Origin: Myceligenerans indicum
Lineage (GTDB): Bacteria > Actinomycetota > Actinomycetes > Actinomycetales > Cellulomonadaceae
Direction: 5' to 3'
Assembly (NCBI RefSeq): GCF_016742955.1
Contig: NZ_JABBYC010000021.1
Coordinates: forward strand, 1 to 63,749
DNA: 63,749 nt
Of the stretch, positions 17,849 to 27,112 are shown piece after piece (the stretch's first letter is position 1; the number at the start of each line of letters is the position of its first letter). The notes beneath the pieces are model-generated. The model was not told where the DNA came from. It saw only the letters and a program-made list of their open reading frames with translations, and ran no database searches. The translations under genes and the position numbers were made by a program.

Positions 17849-19974
17849 CGGCCGGCCTCCTCACGCCCGAACAGCCGGTGCCAGAACCCGCGCCGGCGGC
17901 CGGCCTGCTCCTCCGTGTCGTCGGAGCGGCCGAGCTGGTCCGGTCCGGCGCCGGACGTCGCGTCGGGGACCCGTCCCGGGGCGCTCCGGCCGGCGGCCAG
18001 GTCACCCGCCCCGCTCATCCCGGCCCCGCGCAGCCCCCGGACGGGCCCGCTCGCGGCCGCGGCCCGGGCGGCTTCCCCGCCGTCCGACGAGGCCCGGGCG
18101 CCACGTTCCGCGTCCGCGGCGGCCGCGACCCCGCGCGCCGCACTCCTCAGCGCCGCTCCGCCCGCGTCGGCGGTCCCCATCGCGTCGAGCTGCGCCGTGT
18201 ACCGGGCGGCCTGGCCGTCCAGCACGGCCCGCACGCGCACGCTCAGCCGGTCCTTGGCCTCGACGGCGAGCCGTCGCACCGCGTCCTCGCCGAACACGGC
18301 CTCCAGCAGCCGTTGCGCCAGGACCGCGGTGCCCCCGGCGATCCCGACCTCGATCCCGGACAGGCCTCCGGTGGACGCGAACACGAGGATCATGAGCGCC
18401 ACGCCGAGCCCGTTCACCCCCAGCGACAACGCCCGCGCCGTGCCCCGCCGGGCCGATCCCTGCTCGCGGACGAGGTCCAGCACGTCGGCCTGCCAGCCAC
18501 GGATCTGCTCGCCGACGTCGGCCCGCAGCGTCCCGGACGCCCGGGACAGCTCGAGCCCGTCCAGCAGCGCGCGGCCCGCGCCGTCGCCGCGCCAGGCGGC
18601 GTAGCACCGCTCGGCCGCGTCCTCGGCGGCGTCGAGGATCACGGACTCCAGGCCGTGCGCGATCGCCTGTTCCACCTGCGGGGCCTGCCGCGGGGCGCCG
18701 CGGAAGAAGGCCCCGACCGCATCCCGCACGCGCCCGATCCTGTGCTCCAGGGCGCGGAAGAACTCGCCCGTACCGACGAAGTCCTGCCAGCGGGCGAGCA
18801 CCTCGCCACGCAGCAGCGCGCCGTCCGCCGTCGCGGCCCGCACATGGGCGACCGCGTCGGAGTAGGCTCCGGCGACGGCGGCCCGGAGCCGGGTGTCGGC
18901 CTCCTGCTGGGCGTAGGCGGCGTCCGCGAGCTCGTCGGCCCGCAGCACCAGGTCGTCGACGACGCCGTCACGCGTCGCCGCGATGACGGCCGCCCGTGCC
19001 CCGGCGTCACCGCCGAGGCCCGTCAGCCAGTCGGCCACGGGCGCCACCGCGTCCTCGGGAAGGTAGCCCTCAGACGTCAGACCCGTCTCCGGGAGGACGA
19101 ACAGGCGCGCGTCGGCCAGACCCTGCTCGGCCATGAGGTCGCTCAGGTCGTCGGCCGTGGCCTCGGCGCCCGGATCGACACGGTCGAGCACCATCGCCAC
19201 CTGTGCGCGCCGTGCGGCGGCCGAGGCCAGCAGATCCCATGGCACGGCGTCCGCGTACCGGGCGGCCGTGGTGACGAACAGCCACAGGTCCGCGGCCCCG
19301 AGCAGTTGGGCGGCGAGGTCGCGGTTGGCCTGCTCGACGGAGTCGATGTCTGGTGCGTCCAGCAGTGCCAGCCCGCGGGGCAGCACCTCGCTCGCGACCA
19401 TGCGCAGCGTGTGCGGTTCCGCCGTGCCGCCGCCCGGGGCGGGCGGGACCGGGCCGCGCGTGGCACGCCCTCCCGGCGCCGGTCCGCCCGCCGTGGTCAC
19501 GCGTGCCAGGCCCGGCAGGACGCGATCGCCCGTGAACCAGCGGGCATCCAACGGATGGTGCACCAGCACGGGCGCGCGCGTGGTGGGGCGCAGCACACCC
19601 GGCGCCGTGACGCCCTCGCCCAGGAGCGAGTTCACGAGTGTCGACTTGCCCGCGCCCGTCGATCCTCCGACGACCACGAGCAGCGGGGCCTGCTGCGCGC
19701 GCAGGCGAGGAAGCAGGTAGTCGTCCAACTGGTCGACCGAGCGGCGCCTGACCTCGCGTGACCGCTCCGCGTCCGGGGTCTCGAGCGGGAGGCGGAGCGT
19801 ACCGAGCCGGGTGCGCAGGGTCTCCAGCGACCGTGCCAGCTCGCCGGCCGTGTCGGCAGACCCGTCCTGCGGCGCGGCCGGCCCGGCGGCGCCTCCGGCC
19901 GGCTCGGCGGCGCCTCCGGCCGGCTCGGCGGCGCCTGCCGGTTCCGTGGGCACGTCGTCGGGCTGCTCGGTCAT
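17845..19974 (-). CDS. Dynamin-like (DynA-like) GTPase, pair 1
   Basis: The 709-residue protein has an N-terminal acidic Ala/Gly/Pro/Glu region with EPAGGA repeats. A G domain follows with P-loop GGSTGAGKST (103-112), the switch segment LRPTTRAPVLVHH, the G3-like DAPDID and the G4 LDRVD. The C-terminal half is helical, with one hydrophobic hairpin (about 535-580) that should insert in the membrane, as in bacterial dynamins. It is coupled by a 4-base overlap to the YfjP-like partner. The start ATG at 19974 has only a poor ribosome site. It is paralogous to the gene at 25421-27112. Confidence 0.85.
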   Translation of the reverse strand: MTEQPDDVPTEPAGAAEPAGGAAEPAGGAAGPAAPQDGSADTAGELARSLETLRTRLGTLRLPLETPDAERSREVRRRSVDQLDDYLLPRLRAQQAPLLVVVGGSTGAGKSTLVNSLLGEGVTAPGVLRPTTRAPVLVHHPLDARWFTGDRVLPGLARVTTAGGPAPGGRATRGPVPPAPGGGTAEPHTLRMVASEVLPRGLALLDAPDIDSVEQANRDLAAQLLGAADLWLFVTTAARYADAVPWDLLASAAARRAQVAMVLDRVDPGAEATADDLSDLMAEQGLADARLFVLPETGLTSEGYLPEDAVAPVADWLTGLGGDAGARAAVIAATRDGVVDDLVLRADELADAAYAQQEADTRLRAAVAGAYSDAVAHVRAATADGALLRGEVLARWQDFVGTGEFFRALEHRIGRVRDAVGAFFRGAPRQAPQVEQAIAHGLESVILDAAEDAAERCYAAWRGDGAGRALLDGLELSRASGTLRADVGEQIRGWQADVLDLVREQGSARRGTARALSLGVNGLGVALMILVFASTGGLSGIEVGIAGGTAVLAQRLLEAVFGEDAVRRLAVEAKDRLSVRVRAVLDGQAARYTAQLDAMGTADAGGAALRSAARGVAAAADAERGARASSDGGEAARAAAASGPVRGLRGAGMSGAGDLAAGRSAPGRVPDATSGAGPDQLGRSDDTEEQAGRRRGFWHRLFGREEAGR

Positions 19975-20085
19975 GGCGCACAGTCTGCCGCAAGCACCCA
20001 GGCCAAGCCCGTGGAGACATGTCGGATCATGCAGATCATCGCTGTGCCGGCCGCACCCGCCCCCGGTCCGGCCGGCTCGGCGGGA

Positions 20086-21039
20086 TCAGAATCCGAGCCG
20101 GCGCCTGAGCCACTCCACGAAGACGCCGGCCTGTGCCTGGACGACCGACGGGCGCCGGTCAGGCGCCGCACGAGCGGGCTGGAGGGCGTCCTCGATGAGC
20201 TGTCCGGTCATGGCGGTGATGAGGCACGTCACGGCGTCTGGGTCCGTGCCGGGCGGCAGCGGGTGCCTGGCCAGGACCGCTTCGGGGGCGGGACCGCCGT
20301 CGGCCCGGATGTGGGCCAGAAGCAGAACGGCGTCGATGAACGGGGCCCCACGGGCCGCGTGGGACCAGGCGACGGCCACGGACTGCCCGCCGGGGTTCCG
20401 GGCGGGGTACAGCACCTGCCGTGTCGGCGCCCCGTGCACGAGGGTGGAGCCCGAGACGGCGTCCGCGGCGTGAACGGCGATCTCGGCCAGCGCCTCCAGG
20501 CGTGGTTCGAGCCACGGGGAGAAGTGCCGCAGACCGTCCGGACGCTGTTCGGCGAGCCGCCGCCAGGGCCCGTCGCCGAACACCTCGCTGCTGTCCAGGA
20601 AGGGTCCCTCCGGGGGAGCGTCGAACTCCCGGATGTCGCGCAGGACGTCGAGGGCTGCCGCCACCTCGCCGGCGGTCCACTGGTCACCGATCGGCCGGAT
20701 GTCCCGCATCGCCCAGCCCGCCACGATCCAGCGCCCGAACTGTCCGAGGTCCTCGTCGAACCACCAGAGCAGCGTCGGCACAGGGGCGGCCGACGGAAGG
20801 CTCGCCACGACGTCGATCGCCCGCCTGGCCAGCTTCTGGGCGTACGGATCGGCCGTGCTCACCACGGTGCACAACTGGGTCCCCGAGCTGGTCTGAAGAG
20901 ACAGGGTGGCCCCGCCTCCCGCACCACCCACGGGGAGTGTCGTCCACCCGATGACCCGGGCTCCGAGCTCATCCGTGATGCGCTGGCGGACGGGGGGCGG
21001 CAGATCCTGCCACCCTGGACGAGGCACGGAGAAGACCAT
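20086..21039 (-). CDS. APH-fold phosphotransferase-like protein, probably catalytically dead
   Basis: The 317-residue protein resembles aminoglycoside/choline phosphotransferases in layout. The active site is broken: where active enzymes read HGDxxxxN, it reads HGAPTRQV, and the DFG-like Asp (normally IDWE or IDFD) is replaced by AWSHAARG. It is therefore more likely a pseudokinase or binding protein. The start ATG at 21039 has AGGAT about 6 nt upstream. It lies on the same strand between ettA (upstream, with a hairpin between) and dynamin-like pair 1 (downstream, 111 bases). No close family is recognised. Confidence 0.7.
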   Translation of the reverse strand: MVFSVPRPGWQDLPPPVRQRITDELGARVIGWTTLPVGGAGGGATLSLQTSSGTQLCTVVSTADPYAQKLARRAIDVVASLPSAAPVPTLLWWFDEDLGQFGRWIVAGWAMRDIRPIGDQWTAGEVAAALDVLRDIREFDAPPEGPFLDSSEVFGDGPWRRLAEQRPDGLRHFSPWLEPRLEALAEIAVHAADAVSGSTLVHGAPTRQVLYPARNPGGQSVAVAWSHAARGAPFIDAVLLLAHIRADGGPAPEAVLARHPLPPGTDPDAVTCLITAMTGQLIEDALQPARAAPDRRPSVVQAQAGVFVEWLRRRLGF

Positions 21040-21170
21040 GGGGTGATCCTGACCGACTCCACCCATTCCCGGCAAACCTGTATTCATCCACATGGGCTAC
21101 GCGCCCCGGCCGGTGTTCCGGGACGCGGAAAGCACGTTCGGACACGGAACCCGCGGGAGCCGGAACGACG

Positions 21171-21207
21171 TGCCGGGGCTGGATCCGGTGTGGATCCAGC
21201 CCCGGCA
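21171..21207 (-). terminator. Perfect 16-bp hairpin after ettA
   Basis: TGCCGGGGCTGGATCC (21171-21186) and its exact complement (21192-21207) enclose a 5-base loop. It lies between the ettA stop (21281) and the pseudokinase start, so it should separate the two transcripts. Confidence 0.7.
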
Positions 21208-21231
21208 GGTGCAGGCCGGCCGCGCGGGCCC

Positions 21232-21293
21232 AGCCCGGCGTGCGCGCGTCAGCTACGGGCTCAGCCCCGGCGTGCGCAGGTCAGCTACGGGTC
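21232..21293. repeat. 31-bp tandem duplication of the ettA 3' end
   Basis: Bases 21232-21262 and 21263-21293 are near-identical copies (AGCCC(C)GGCGTGCGC..GTCAGCTACGGG..). The second copy holds the last codons and stop of ettA; the first is a non-coding echo that includes the same CGTAGCTGA end. Confidence 0.75.
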
Positions 21294-22963
21294 AGGCGGC
21301 GGTAGGTGACACGGTGCGGGCGCGCCGCGTCGGCGCCGAGCCGCTCGACCTTGTTCTCCTCGTACGACTCGAAGTTCCCCTCGAACCAGTACCAGTTGGC
21401 CGGGTTCTCCTCCGTGCCCTCGTAGGCCAGGATGTGCGTGGCGACACGGTCCAGGAACCACCGGTCGTGGGAGACCACCACGGCGCAGCCGGGGAAGTCG
21501 AGCAGCGCGTTCTCGAGGGAGCCGAGGGTCTCGACATCGAGGTCGTTGGTGGGCTCGTCCAGGAGGAGCAGGTTGCCGCCCTGCTTGAGCGTGAGCGCGA
21601 GGTTCAGGCGGTTGCGCTCACCACCGGACAGGACGCCGGCCGGCTTCTGCTGGTCCGGGCCCTTGAAGCCGAACGAGGCCACGTAGGCGCGGGACGGGAT
21701 CTCCACGTTGCCGACCTTGATGAAGTCCAGCCCGTCCGAGACCACCTCCCAGAGCGTCTTGTCCGGGTCGATGCCGCCACGCGACTGGTCGACGTAGGAG
21801 ACCGAGACGGTGTCGCCGACCTTCAGGGTTCCGCCGTCGAGCGGCTCCATCCCGACGATCGTCTTGAACAGCGTCGTCTTGCCCACGCCGTTCGGGCCGA
21901 TGACGCCCACGATGCCGTTGCGCGGCAGGGTGAAGCTCAGCCCGTCGATCAGGGTCCGGTCACCGAAGCCCTTCTGGAGGTTCTCGGCCTCCAGCACCAT
22001 GGAGCCCAGGCGCGGACCGGCCGGGATCTGGATCTCCTCGAAGTCGAGCTTTCGGGTGCGCTCCGCCTCGGCGGCCATCTCCTCGTACCGGGCCAGACGC
22101 GCCTTCGACTTGGTCTGGCGGCCCTTGGCGTTCTGCCGTACCCAGTCGAGCTCCTCCTTGAGGCGCTTGGCGAGCTTGGCGTCCTTCTTGCCCTGGACCT
22201 CGAGCCGCTCCCGCTTCTTCTCCAGGTAGGTCGAGTAGTTGCCCTCGTAGGGGTACAGGCGTCCGCGGTCGACCTCGCAGATCCACTCCGCGACGTGGTC
22301 GAGGAAGTAGCGGTCGTGGGTCACGGCCAGGACGGCGCCCGGGTAGCTCGCCAGGTGCTGCTCCAGCCACAGCACGGACTCGGCGTCCAGGTGGTTGGTG
22401 GGCTCGTCCAGCAGGAGCAGGTCCGGCTTCTCCAGCAGGAGCTTGCACAGCGCCACGCGGCGGCGCTCACCACCGGACAGCACCTTCACGTCCGCGTCCG
22501 GCGGCGGGCAGCGCAGCGCGTCCATCGCCTGCTCGAGCTGGTTGTCCAGGTCCCAGGCGTCGGCGGCGTCGATCTGCTCCTGGAGCGTGCCCATCTCGGC
22601 GAGGAGTGAGTCGAAGTCGGCATCCGGCTCGGCCATGAGCGCGGAGATCTCGTCGAACCGCGCCTTCTTCCCGAGGATCCCCGCGACGGCCTCCTGGACG
22701 TTGCCCAGGACCGTCTTCTCCTCGTTCAGCGGCGGCTCCTGCTGCAGGATCCCCACCGTGTAGCCGGGCGAGAGCCGGGCCTCACCGTTGGACGGGGTGT
22801 CGAGTCCCGCCATGATCTTCAGGATCGTGGACTTCCCAGCTCCGTTCGGGCCGACGACGCCGATCTTCGCGCCGGGGAGGAAGTTCAGCGACACGTCGTC
22901 GAGGATGACCTTGTCGCCGTGCGCCTTACGCGCCTTGTACATGGAGTAGATGAACTCAGCCAC
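21281..22963 (-). CDS. ettA: Energy-dependent translational throttle protein EttA (ABC-F)
   Basis: The 560-residue soluble protein has two ATP-binding cassettes and no membrane domain. Cassette 1 shows GPNGAGKST, LSGGERRRVAL and LLLDEPTNHLD. Cassette 2 shows GPNGVGKTT, LSGGERNRLNL and LLLDEPTNDLD. The opening MAEFIYSMYKARKAHGDKVI matches EttA rather than antibiotic-resistance ABC-F proteins. It binds the ribosomal E site and gates the first elongation step according to the ATP/ADP state. The start is GTG at 22963 with GAAGG close upstream. ssb lies upstream on the same strand after a 115-base gap. Confidence 0.95.
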   Translation of the reverse strand: MAEFIYSMYKARKAHGDKVILDDVSLNFLPGAKIGVVGPNGAGKSTILKIMAGLDTPSNGEARLSPGYTVGILQQEPPLNEEKTVLGNVQEAVAGILGKKARFDEISALMAEPDADFDSLLAEMGTLQEQIDAADAWDLDNQLEQAMDALRCPPPDADVKVLSGGERRRVALCKLLLEKPDLLLLDEPTNHLDAESVLWLEQHLASYPGAVLAVTHDRYFLDHVAEWICEVDRGRLYPYEGNYSTYLEKKRERLEVQGKKDAKLAKRLKEELDWVRQNAKGRQTKSKARLARYEEMAAEAERTRKLDFEEIQIPAGPRLGSMVLEAENLQKGFGDRTLIDGLSFTLPRNGIVGVIGPNGVGKTTLFKTIVGMEPLDGGTLKVGDTVSVSYVDQSRGGIDPDKTLWEVVSDGLDFIKVGNVEIPSRAYVASFGFKGPDQQKPAGVLSGGERNRLNLALTLKQGGNLLLLDEPTNDLDVETLGSLENALLDFPGCAVVVSHDRWFLDRVATHILAYEGTEENPANWYWFEGNFESYEENKVERLGADAARPHRVTYRRLTRS

Positions 22964-23078
22964 TGCCTTCGTTCCACCGTTTCAACAGGTAGGGAGGGGT
23001 TGCGCCCGTCGCGCGGCGACCTGCTCGCGCACATCACGCTCGGCCACGACGGGCGTCGTCGGCACCCAGCCTACGCGG

Positions 23079-23759
23079 TCACCCCGTCGGCGTGCCCGGC
23101 GCCGCCGGCAGGGCGTCTCCGGGCACGAACTCCTCGGGCACGAACTCTCCACGCACGAGTTCCTCGGACCCGACGTCATCGGGCATCCCGTCGCCGGGCG
23201 GGCCACCCGCCGCTTCCCCGGCGGGTCGCGAGCGACCGGTCGCGGCGCCGCCGGGGCCATGCGCGGCGGCGCCCCCGGCGTACCCGGTTCCGGCGGGCGT
23301 CGCCCACGAGTCGGCGCCCGGCATGCCACGGCCGAGTCCGCTCTGCCAGGCGGCCGCGGGCGCGGGCTCGTCCCCGGGTGCGCCGGGCGGTTCCTCGGCC
23401 GGGATCACGCGCTGGAACTCCGCCTGCCCCTTCATGAGGTTGGGGCCCACGCAGTCCGCGTTGATCACCAGGGTGGTGCGCCGCCGGGCCTCGTCCCCCC
23501 ACTCGTCGACCTCAAGGCGCCCGGCGACCATCACCGGCTGCCCCTTCTTCACGCTCCTGCTGATGTTCACCGCGGCGTGGCCCCAGGCCTTCACCTGGAA
23601 CCAGACCGTCGGACCGTCGTGGAAGACGCCGTCGGTGCCCCGGATGCGCCTCGTGCTGGCCACCGGGAAGGTCGTCCACTCGTTGCCTCTGGCCGAACGC
23701 CGGATCACCGGGTCGCTGCCCGCGTTCCCCGTCACGGTCACCTTCACGTCGTTGCTCAC
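23079..23759 (-). CDS. ssb: Single-stranded DNA-binding protein with atypical C-terminus
   Basis: The 226-residue protein has an OB fold in residues 1-115 (VTVTGNAGSDPVIRR, WFQVKAWGHAAVNI, GQPVMVAGRLEVDEW) and a long Gly/Ala/Pro tail. The tail ends in a neutral APGTPTG instead of the acidic DDIPF tip that recruits repair partners. It is therefore probably a secondary Ssb rather than the replication Ssb. The ribosome site AAGGAG is ideally placed before the ATG at 23759. It follows the second GTPase pair, separated by a hairpin, and precedes ettA. Confidence 0.88.
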   Translation of the reverse strand: MSNDVKVTVTGNAGSDPVIRRSARGNEWTTFPVASTRRIRGTDGVFHDGPTVWFQVKAWGHAAVNISRSVKKGQPVMVAGRLEVDEWGDEARRRTTLVINADCVGPNLMKGQAEFQRVIPAEEPPGAPGDEPAPAAAWQSGLGRGMPGADSWATPAGTGYAGGAAAHGPGGAATGRSRPAGEAAGGPPGDGMPDDVGSEELVRGEFVPEEFVPGDALPAAPGTPTG

Positions 23760-23774
23760 ATCGCGCTCCTTCGT

Positions 23775-23805
23775 CCGGCACGCCGGCCCCCTGCCGGCGT
23801 GCCGG
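23775..23805 (-). terminator. Perfect 13-bp hairpin between GTPase pair 2 and ssb
   Basis: CCGGCACGCCGGC (23775-23787) pairs exactly with 23793-23805 around a 5-base loop. It lies just after the GTPase stop at 23814 and before the ssb ribosome site, so it is a terminator or attenuator for the GTPase pair. Confidence 0.65.
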
Positions 23806-23813
23806 AACCAGCA

Positions 23814-25424
23814 TCACGCGCGTGCGGCCTCCACGGGCGAGGTCATGGCGGAGGCTGTGTACGAACGCCCTCCTCCGCTCCCTGTGGTCGGCGTCCGATC
23901 GGCACGGGACGGCGCGGCGGGGCCGCCCTCCCGCGCGGACTGGGCGAGTTCACGCACCTGGCGGTGCTCGTCGAGGAGCCGTTGCGTCGGCTGGCCGAGC
24001 GTCCGTTCCAGGACCCGTTCGACGGCGGCACGCCCCGCCGCGAGCACCGCCTGCTCCCGCCGTCGCGCCAGCGCGCCCCGGATCCGCGTGGCTGCGAGGA
24101 ACACGCCGAGCGCCGCGAGCGCCGCCGCGACACCCGTCACGCCGAGCACGGTCATGACCGTCTCCTCCACCCGGATCACCTGCATCGACGCGAGCACGGT
24201 CGCGGCGCCCAGCACCACGGCCAGCCCCACGAAGACGAGGGCCACGCGCCGCAGCGGCCGGGCCGAGGCGGGCCCCCGGACGTCCAGCGTGACACCGCGC
24301 AGCGCGGTCGCGAGAGAGGCCCCCACGTGCTCCGTGGAGGCGACCGACTCCGCCAGCGACCGCTGCCAGCCGGGACGCAGCGCCTCCCCCGCGCCCGTGA
24401 GCCAGCGAGCGCGGGACAGCGAGACGGCGTCCGGGTCGGGCGCCGGGAACTCGGGCCGCCCGTAACCGTTCTGCACGGAGGCCGCCACCTGTGCGGCGAC
24501 GGGGCCGAGCCCGACCGACTCGCCGAGCGCGTCGGTCTCCGCCGCCAGGACCGCCGACGTGTGCCAGGGCACCTCGGCCGGGGTCTCGTCGAGCAGCGCC
24601 TCGGCGGCCCCGTTCAGCTCGGCCGCGGCACGGCCCGCGGCCACCGACCGCCGTCGGACCGCCTGTTCGAGCAGGTCGCGCAGTTCCGGCACGCCGTATC
24701 CGGTCCGCGCCGACACGGGCACCACCGGCACCTCGCCCACACCGTCGTCGCGCAGCAGCCGGGACACGTCGCGCATGAGGTTGTCCTGCTGGCCCGCCGG
24801 CACGGTGTCGATCTGGTTGAGCGCCACGACCATGGACCCGGGGCGCTCGCCCGCCCCCCGGAGGTAGCCGGAGTGGAGGGCGTCGTCGGCGTACTTCTGC
24901 GGATCGACCACCCACACGAGCAGATCGACCAGGGGCAACACGCGGTCCACGATCTCGCGGTGCCCCGGGGCGACCGAGTCGTGGTCGGGCAGATCGAGCA
25001 GGACCAGCCCGCCGAGGCCGTCCTCGTCGGCCCCGTCCAGCTCTCCGGCGCGGGTGATGCGGCGCTCGCGTTCGACGCCGAGCCAGTCCAGCAGCGCGGC
25101 GGCGTCGTCCGTCCAGGAGCAGGCCGAGACCTTCGCCGTGGTGGGGCGCTTGACGCCGACGTCGGCGAAGGAGAGCCGGGAGATCCTGTTGAACAGGCTC
25201 GACTTGCCGGATCCGGTTCCTCCGGCGAGGGCGACGACCGTGTGGTCGACGCCGAGCGCGATCCGTTCGCGCACTCCGGCCACGGCACTCGCGACGCGGC
25301 CGAAGACGTCGTCGTCAAGACGGGAACCTGCCACCTGCAGGGCGCGGCCGAGGTCCTCGGTCCGGGCGCGCAGCGCGGCATCGTCTCCGGCACGGCCGGG
25401 CGGCCGCGTCGAGGCACTGGTCAT
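23814..25424 (-). CDS. YfjP-like/DynB-like membrane GTPase, pair 2
   Basis: The 536-residue GTPase parallels the gene at 16157-17848: P-loop GGTGSGKSS near residue 65, DLPDHDS, NQID and VVDPQKYADDALHSG. Two hydrophobic segments follow (about residues 385-410 and 418-445), then a basic C-terminal region. Its ATG overlaps the stop of the upstream dynamin-like gene by 4 bases. The identical gene order and overlap in the two pairs point to duplication of a whole two-gene unit. The role is inferred as membrane remodelling or division, by analogy with actinobacterial dynamin pairs. Confidence 0.85.
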   Translation of the reverse strand: MTSASTRPPGRAGDDAALRARTEDLGRALQVAGSRLDDDVFGRVASAVAGVRERIALGVDHTVVALAGGTGSGKSSLFNRISRLSFADVGVKRPTTAKVSACSWTDDAAALLDWLGVERERRITRAGELDGADEDGLGGLVLLDLPDHDSVAPGHREIVDRVLPLVDLLVWVVDPQKYADDALHSGYLRGAGERPGSMVVALNQIDTVPAGQQDNLMRDVSRLLRDDGVGEVPVVPVSARTGYGVPELRDLLEQAVRRRSVAAGRAAAELNGAAEALLDETPAEVPWHTSAVLAAETDALGESVGLGPVAAQVAASVQNGYGRPEFPAPDPDAVSLSRARWLTGAGEALRPGWQRSLAESVASTEHVGASLATALRGVTLDVRGPASARPLRRVALVFVGLAVVLGAATVLASMQVIRVEETVMTVLGVTGVAAALAALGVFLAATRIRGALARRREQAVLAAGRAAVERVLERTLGQPTQRLLDEHRQVRELAQSAREGGPAAPSRADRTPTTGSGGGRSYTASAMTSPVEAARA

Positions 25425-27112
25425 GTCAGCCTCCTGAGCTCGGCGAGCCGAACACGCAGCGTGGCTGCCGCGTCATCGGCGAGGGCGGGGATCTCAAGGG
25501 CACTCTGGACAGATCGGGCCTCGGCCGCAACCGCTAGCGCGGTTCGGTCCGCGAGGTCGGAGCGCAGCGGGCGCACCAAGCCGTCGACCGCGTCACCGAG
25601 AACCTTGCCCAGCAGCCGTGTCGCGTCCTCACTGCCGAGCGCTCCCGCGAGCAGCAGTGTCGCCAGGCCGGCGTCGCCGAAGGCTCTGCGGGCGCCCAGC
25701 GCCGCGGCGTCGTCCGCGGACACCGGCGGGTCCGGCTGGGCGTCGTCGTCCGTCGCGCCGAGGCCGGCCACGAGCCGGTCCGCCTCCTCGGCCCAGGCCG
25801 CGGCCTGGTCGGCCGCCCATTCCAGGCGGGCCGCACCGCGTTCCTTGCCCGAGGGCGCCACCGCCGCGCCGGCCGCCGGGGCTCCGGGGCCCGCGAGCTC
25901 GGCGCGGAGCCGCTCCTCCGTCCTCGCCCCGGCGGCCGCGAGCGACCGGGCGGCCGCCTTCCCGACCTCCTCGCGCAGCGGGACGAGCGCCTCGGAGCGG
26001 GCGCGTCCGGCCCGTCTCGTCGCGCGGGCGACGCCGTCGCGCACCGTCACCCGGTCGATGCGCCTGCTCGCGACCAGCTCGGCGAACCGCGCGGTCACCT
26101 GCGACCCGCCCGCCGTGCCCGCGGTGACCGTGGCGCGCGCCACGGCCTCGGCGTCGGGCTGGACCACATCGATCACGCGGCGCAGCTCACGCGCCGCGGC
26201 CCCCTGCGCGTCGACCGCGTCGACGAGGCCGTCCACCCAGTCCGGCAGGACCTTCAGCGCACCCTTGAGAGTGCGTACGACGACGGTCCGGGACCGCTCC
26301 GGCCCGGCCATCATCGCGAGCCAGCGCCCGATCCCCGCCACGAGCGTCGAGTCCAGCAGGCCCTCGTGCGGGCCCACGTCCGGGATCACGAACAGCGGCG
26401 CGTCGGTCATGCCACGCTCCCGCATCCGCGCGTTGAGGTCACCGCGGATCGTGGCCAGGTCGTCCTTGCCGACGCGGTTGAGCACGATGGCCACGCTGGC
26501 GCCGCGCTCGCGCGCACGCTCGAGCGCCTCCCACGGCAGGGCGTCGCCGTAGCGTGCCGCGGTGGTGACGAACAGCCAGAGGTCCGCCCCCTCCAGGAGC
26601 CTGCCCGCCGTGCTGCGGTTCTGCGTCACGAAGGAGTCCAGGTCGGGTGCGTCCAGCAGGGCCGTGCCGCGCGGCACGCCGTCGTGCTCGACGACGCGCG
26701 CCAGCTCGGTGACGGGGCCCGCCTTGAGCGTCACCCGGTCGCGCGGGTGCACGCCCACGACGGGTTCGCGCGTGGTGGGTCGCAGCACGCCCGCGTCGGA
26801 GATGTCACCGCGCAGGAGGCTGTTGAAGATGGTCGACTTGCCGGCGCCTGTCGATCCCGCGAGCACGACCAGCGCCGGGCTGGACAGCTCCGCGAGCCGC
26901 GGCAGCAGGTGCTCGTCGAGCTGGGCGAGCAGACGCTCCCGGGAGGCTTCGGCGTCGTCGGCCCCCTCGATCGGGAGCGGGAGCCGCACGGCGGCGATGT
27001 CGCCGCGGAGGTCCTGCACGACATCATGCACCGTGAAGCCGAGTTGCTCGGCGACGTCGGGGTCGACGCCGCCCCGGCGGCCGAGCGCGGCGGAGCGCGT
27101 TCCGAGAGTCAC
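25421..27112 (-). CDS. Dynamin-like (DynA-like) GTPase, pair 2
   Basis: The protein has about 563 residues. It carries P-loop AGSTGAGKST, LRPTTREPVVGVHP, DAPDLDSFV and LNRVGKDD, then a long helical region and an Ala/Gly-rich hydrophobic stretch near the C-terminus. It is clearly paralogous to the gene at 17845-19974 but lacks that protein's EPAGGA leader. GTG at 27112 is chosen because AGGA lies 7 nt upstream; the ATG at 27136 is an alternative with a badly spaced site. It overlaps its GTPase partner by 4 bases. It starts about 150 bases from the divergent tRNA-Arg gene. Confidence 0.85.
   Translation of the reverse strand: MTLGTRSAALGRRGGVDPDVAEQLGFTVHDVVQDLRGDIAAVRLPLPIEGADDAEASRERLLAQLDEHLLPRLAELSSPALVVLAGSTGAGKSTIFNSLLRGDISDAGVLRPTTREPVVGVHPRDRVTLKAGPVTELARVVEHDGVPRGTALLDAPDLDSFVTQNRSTAGRLLEGADLWLFVTTAARYGDALPWEALERARERGASVAIVLNRVGKDDLATIRGDLNARMRERGMTDAPLFVIPDVGPHEGLLDSTLVAGIGRWLAMMAGPERSRTVVVRTLKGALKVLPDWVDGLVDAVDAQGAAARELRRVIDVVQPDAEAVARATVTAGTAGGSQVTARFAELVASRRIDRVTVRDGVARATRRAGRARSEALVPLREEVGKAAARSLAAAGARTEERLRAELAGPGAPAAGAAVAPSGKERGAARLEWAADQAAAWAEEADRLVAGLGATDDDAQPDPPVSADDAAALGARRAFGDAGLATLLLAGALGSEDATRLLGKVLGDAVDGLVRPLRSDLADRTALAVAAEARSVQSALEIPALADDAAATLRVRLAELRRLT

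Noticed and set aside
22950..26552. Plus-strand open frame of 1200 codons
   Set aside because: It is the antisense shadow of ssb and the second GTPase pair. The translation is Arg/Gly/Pro-rich without motifs, and all real domains are on the minus strand.
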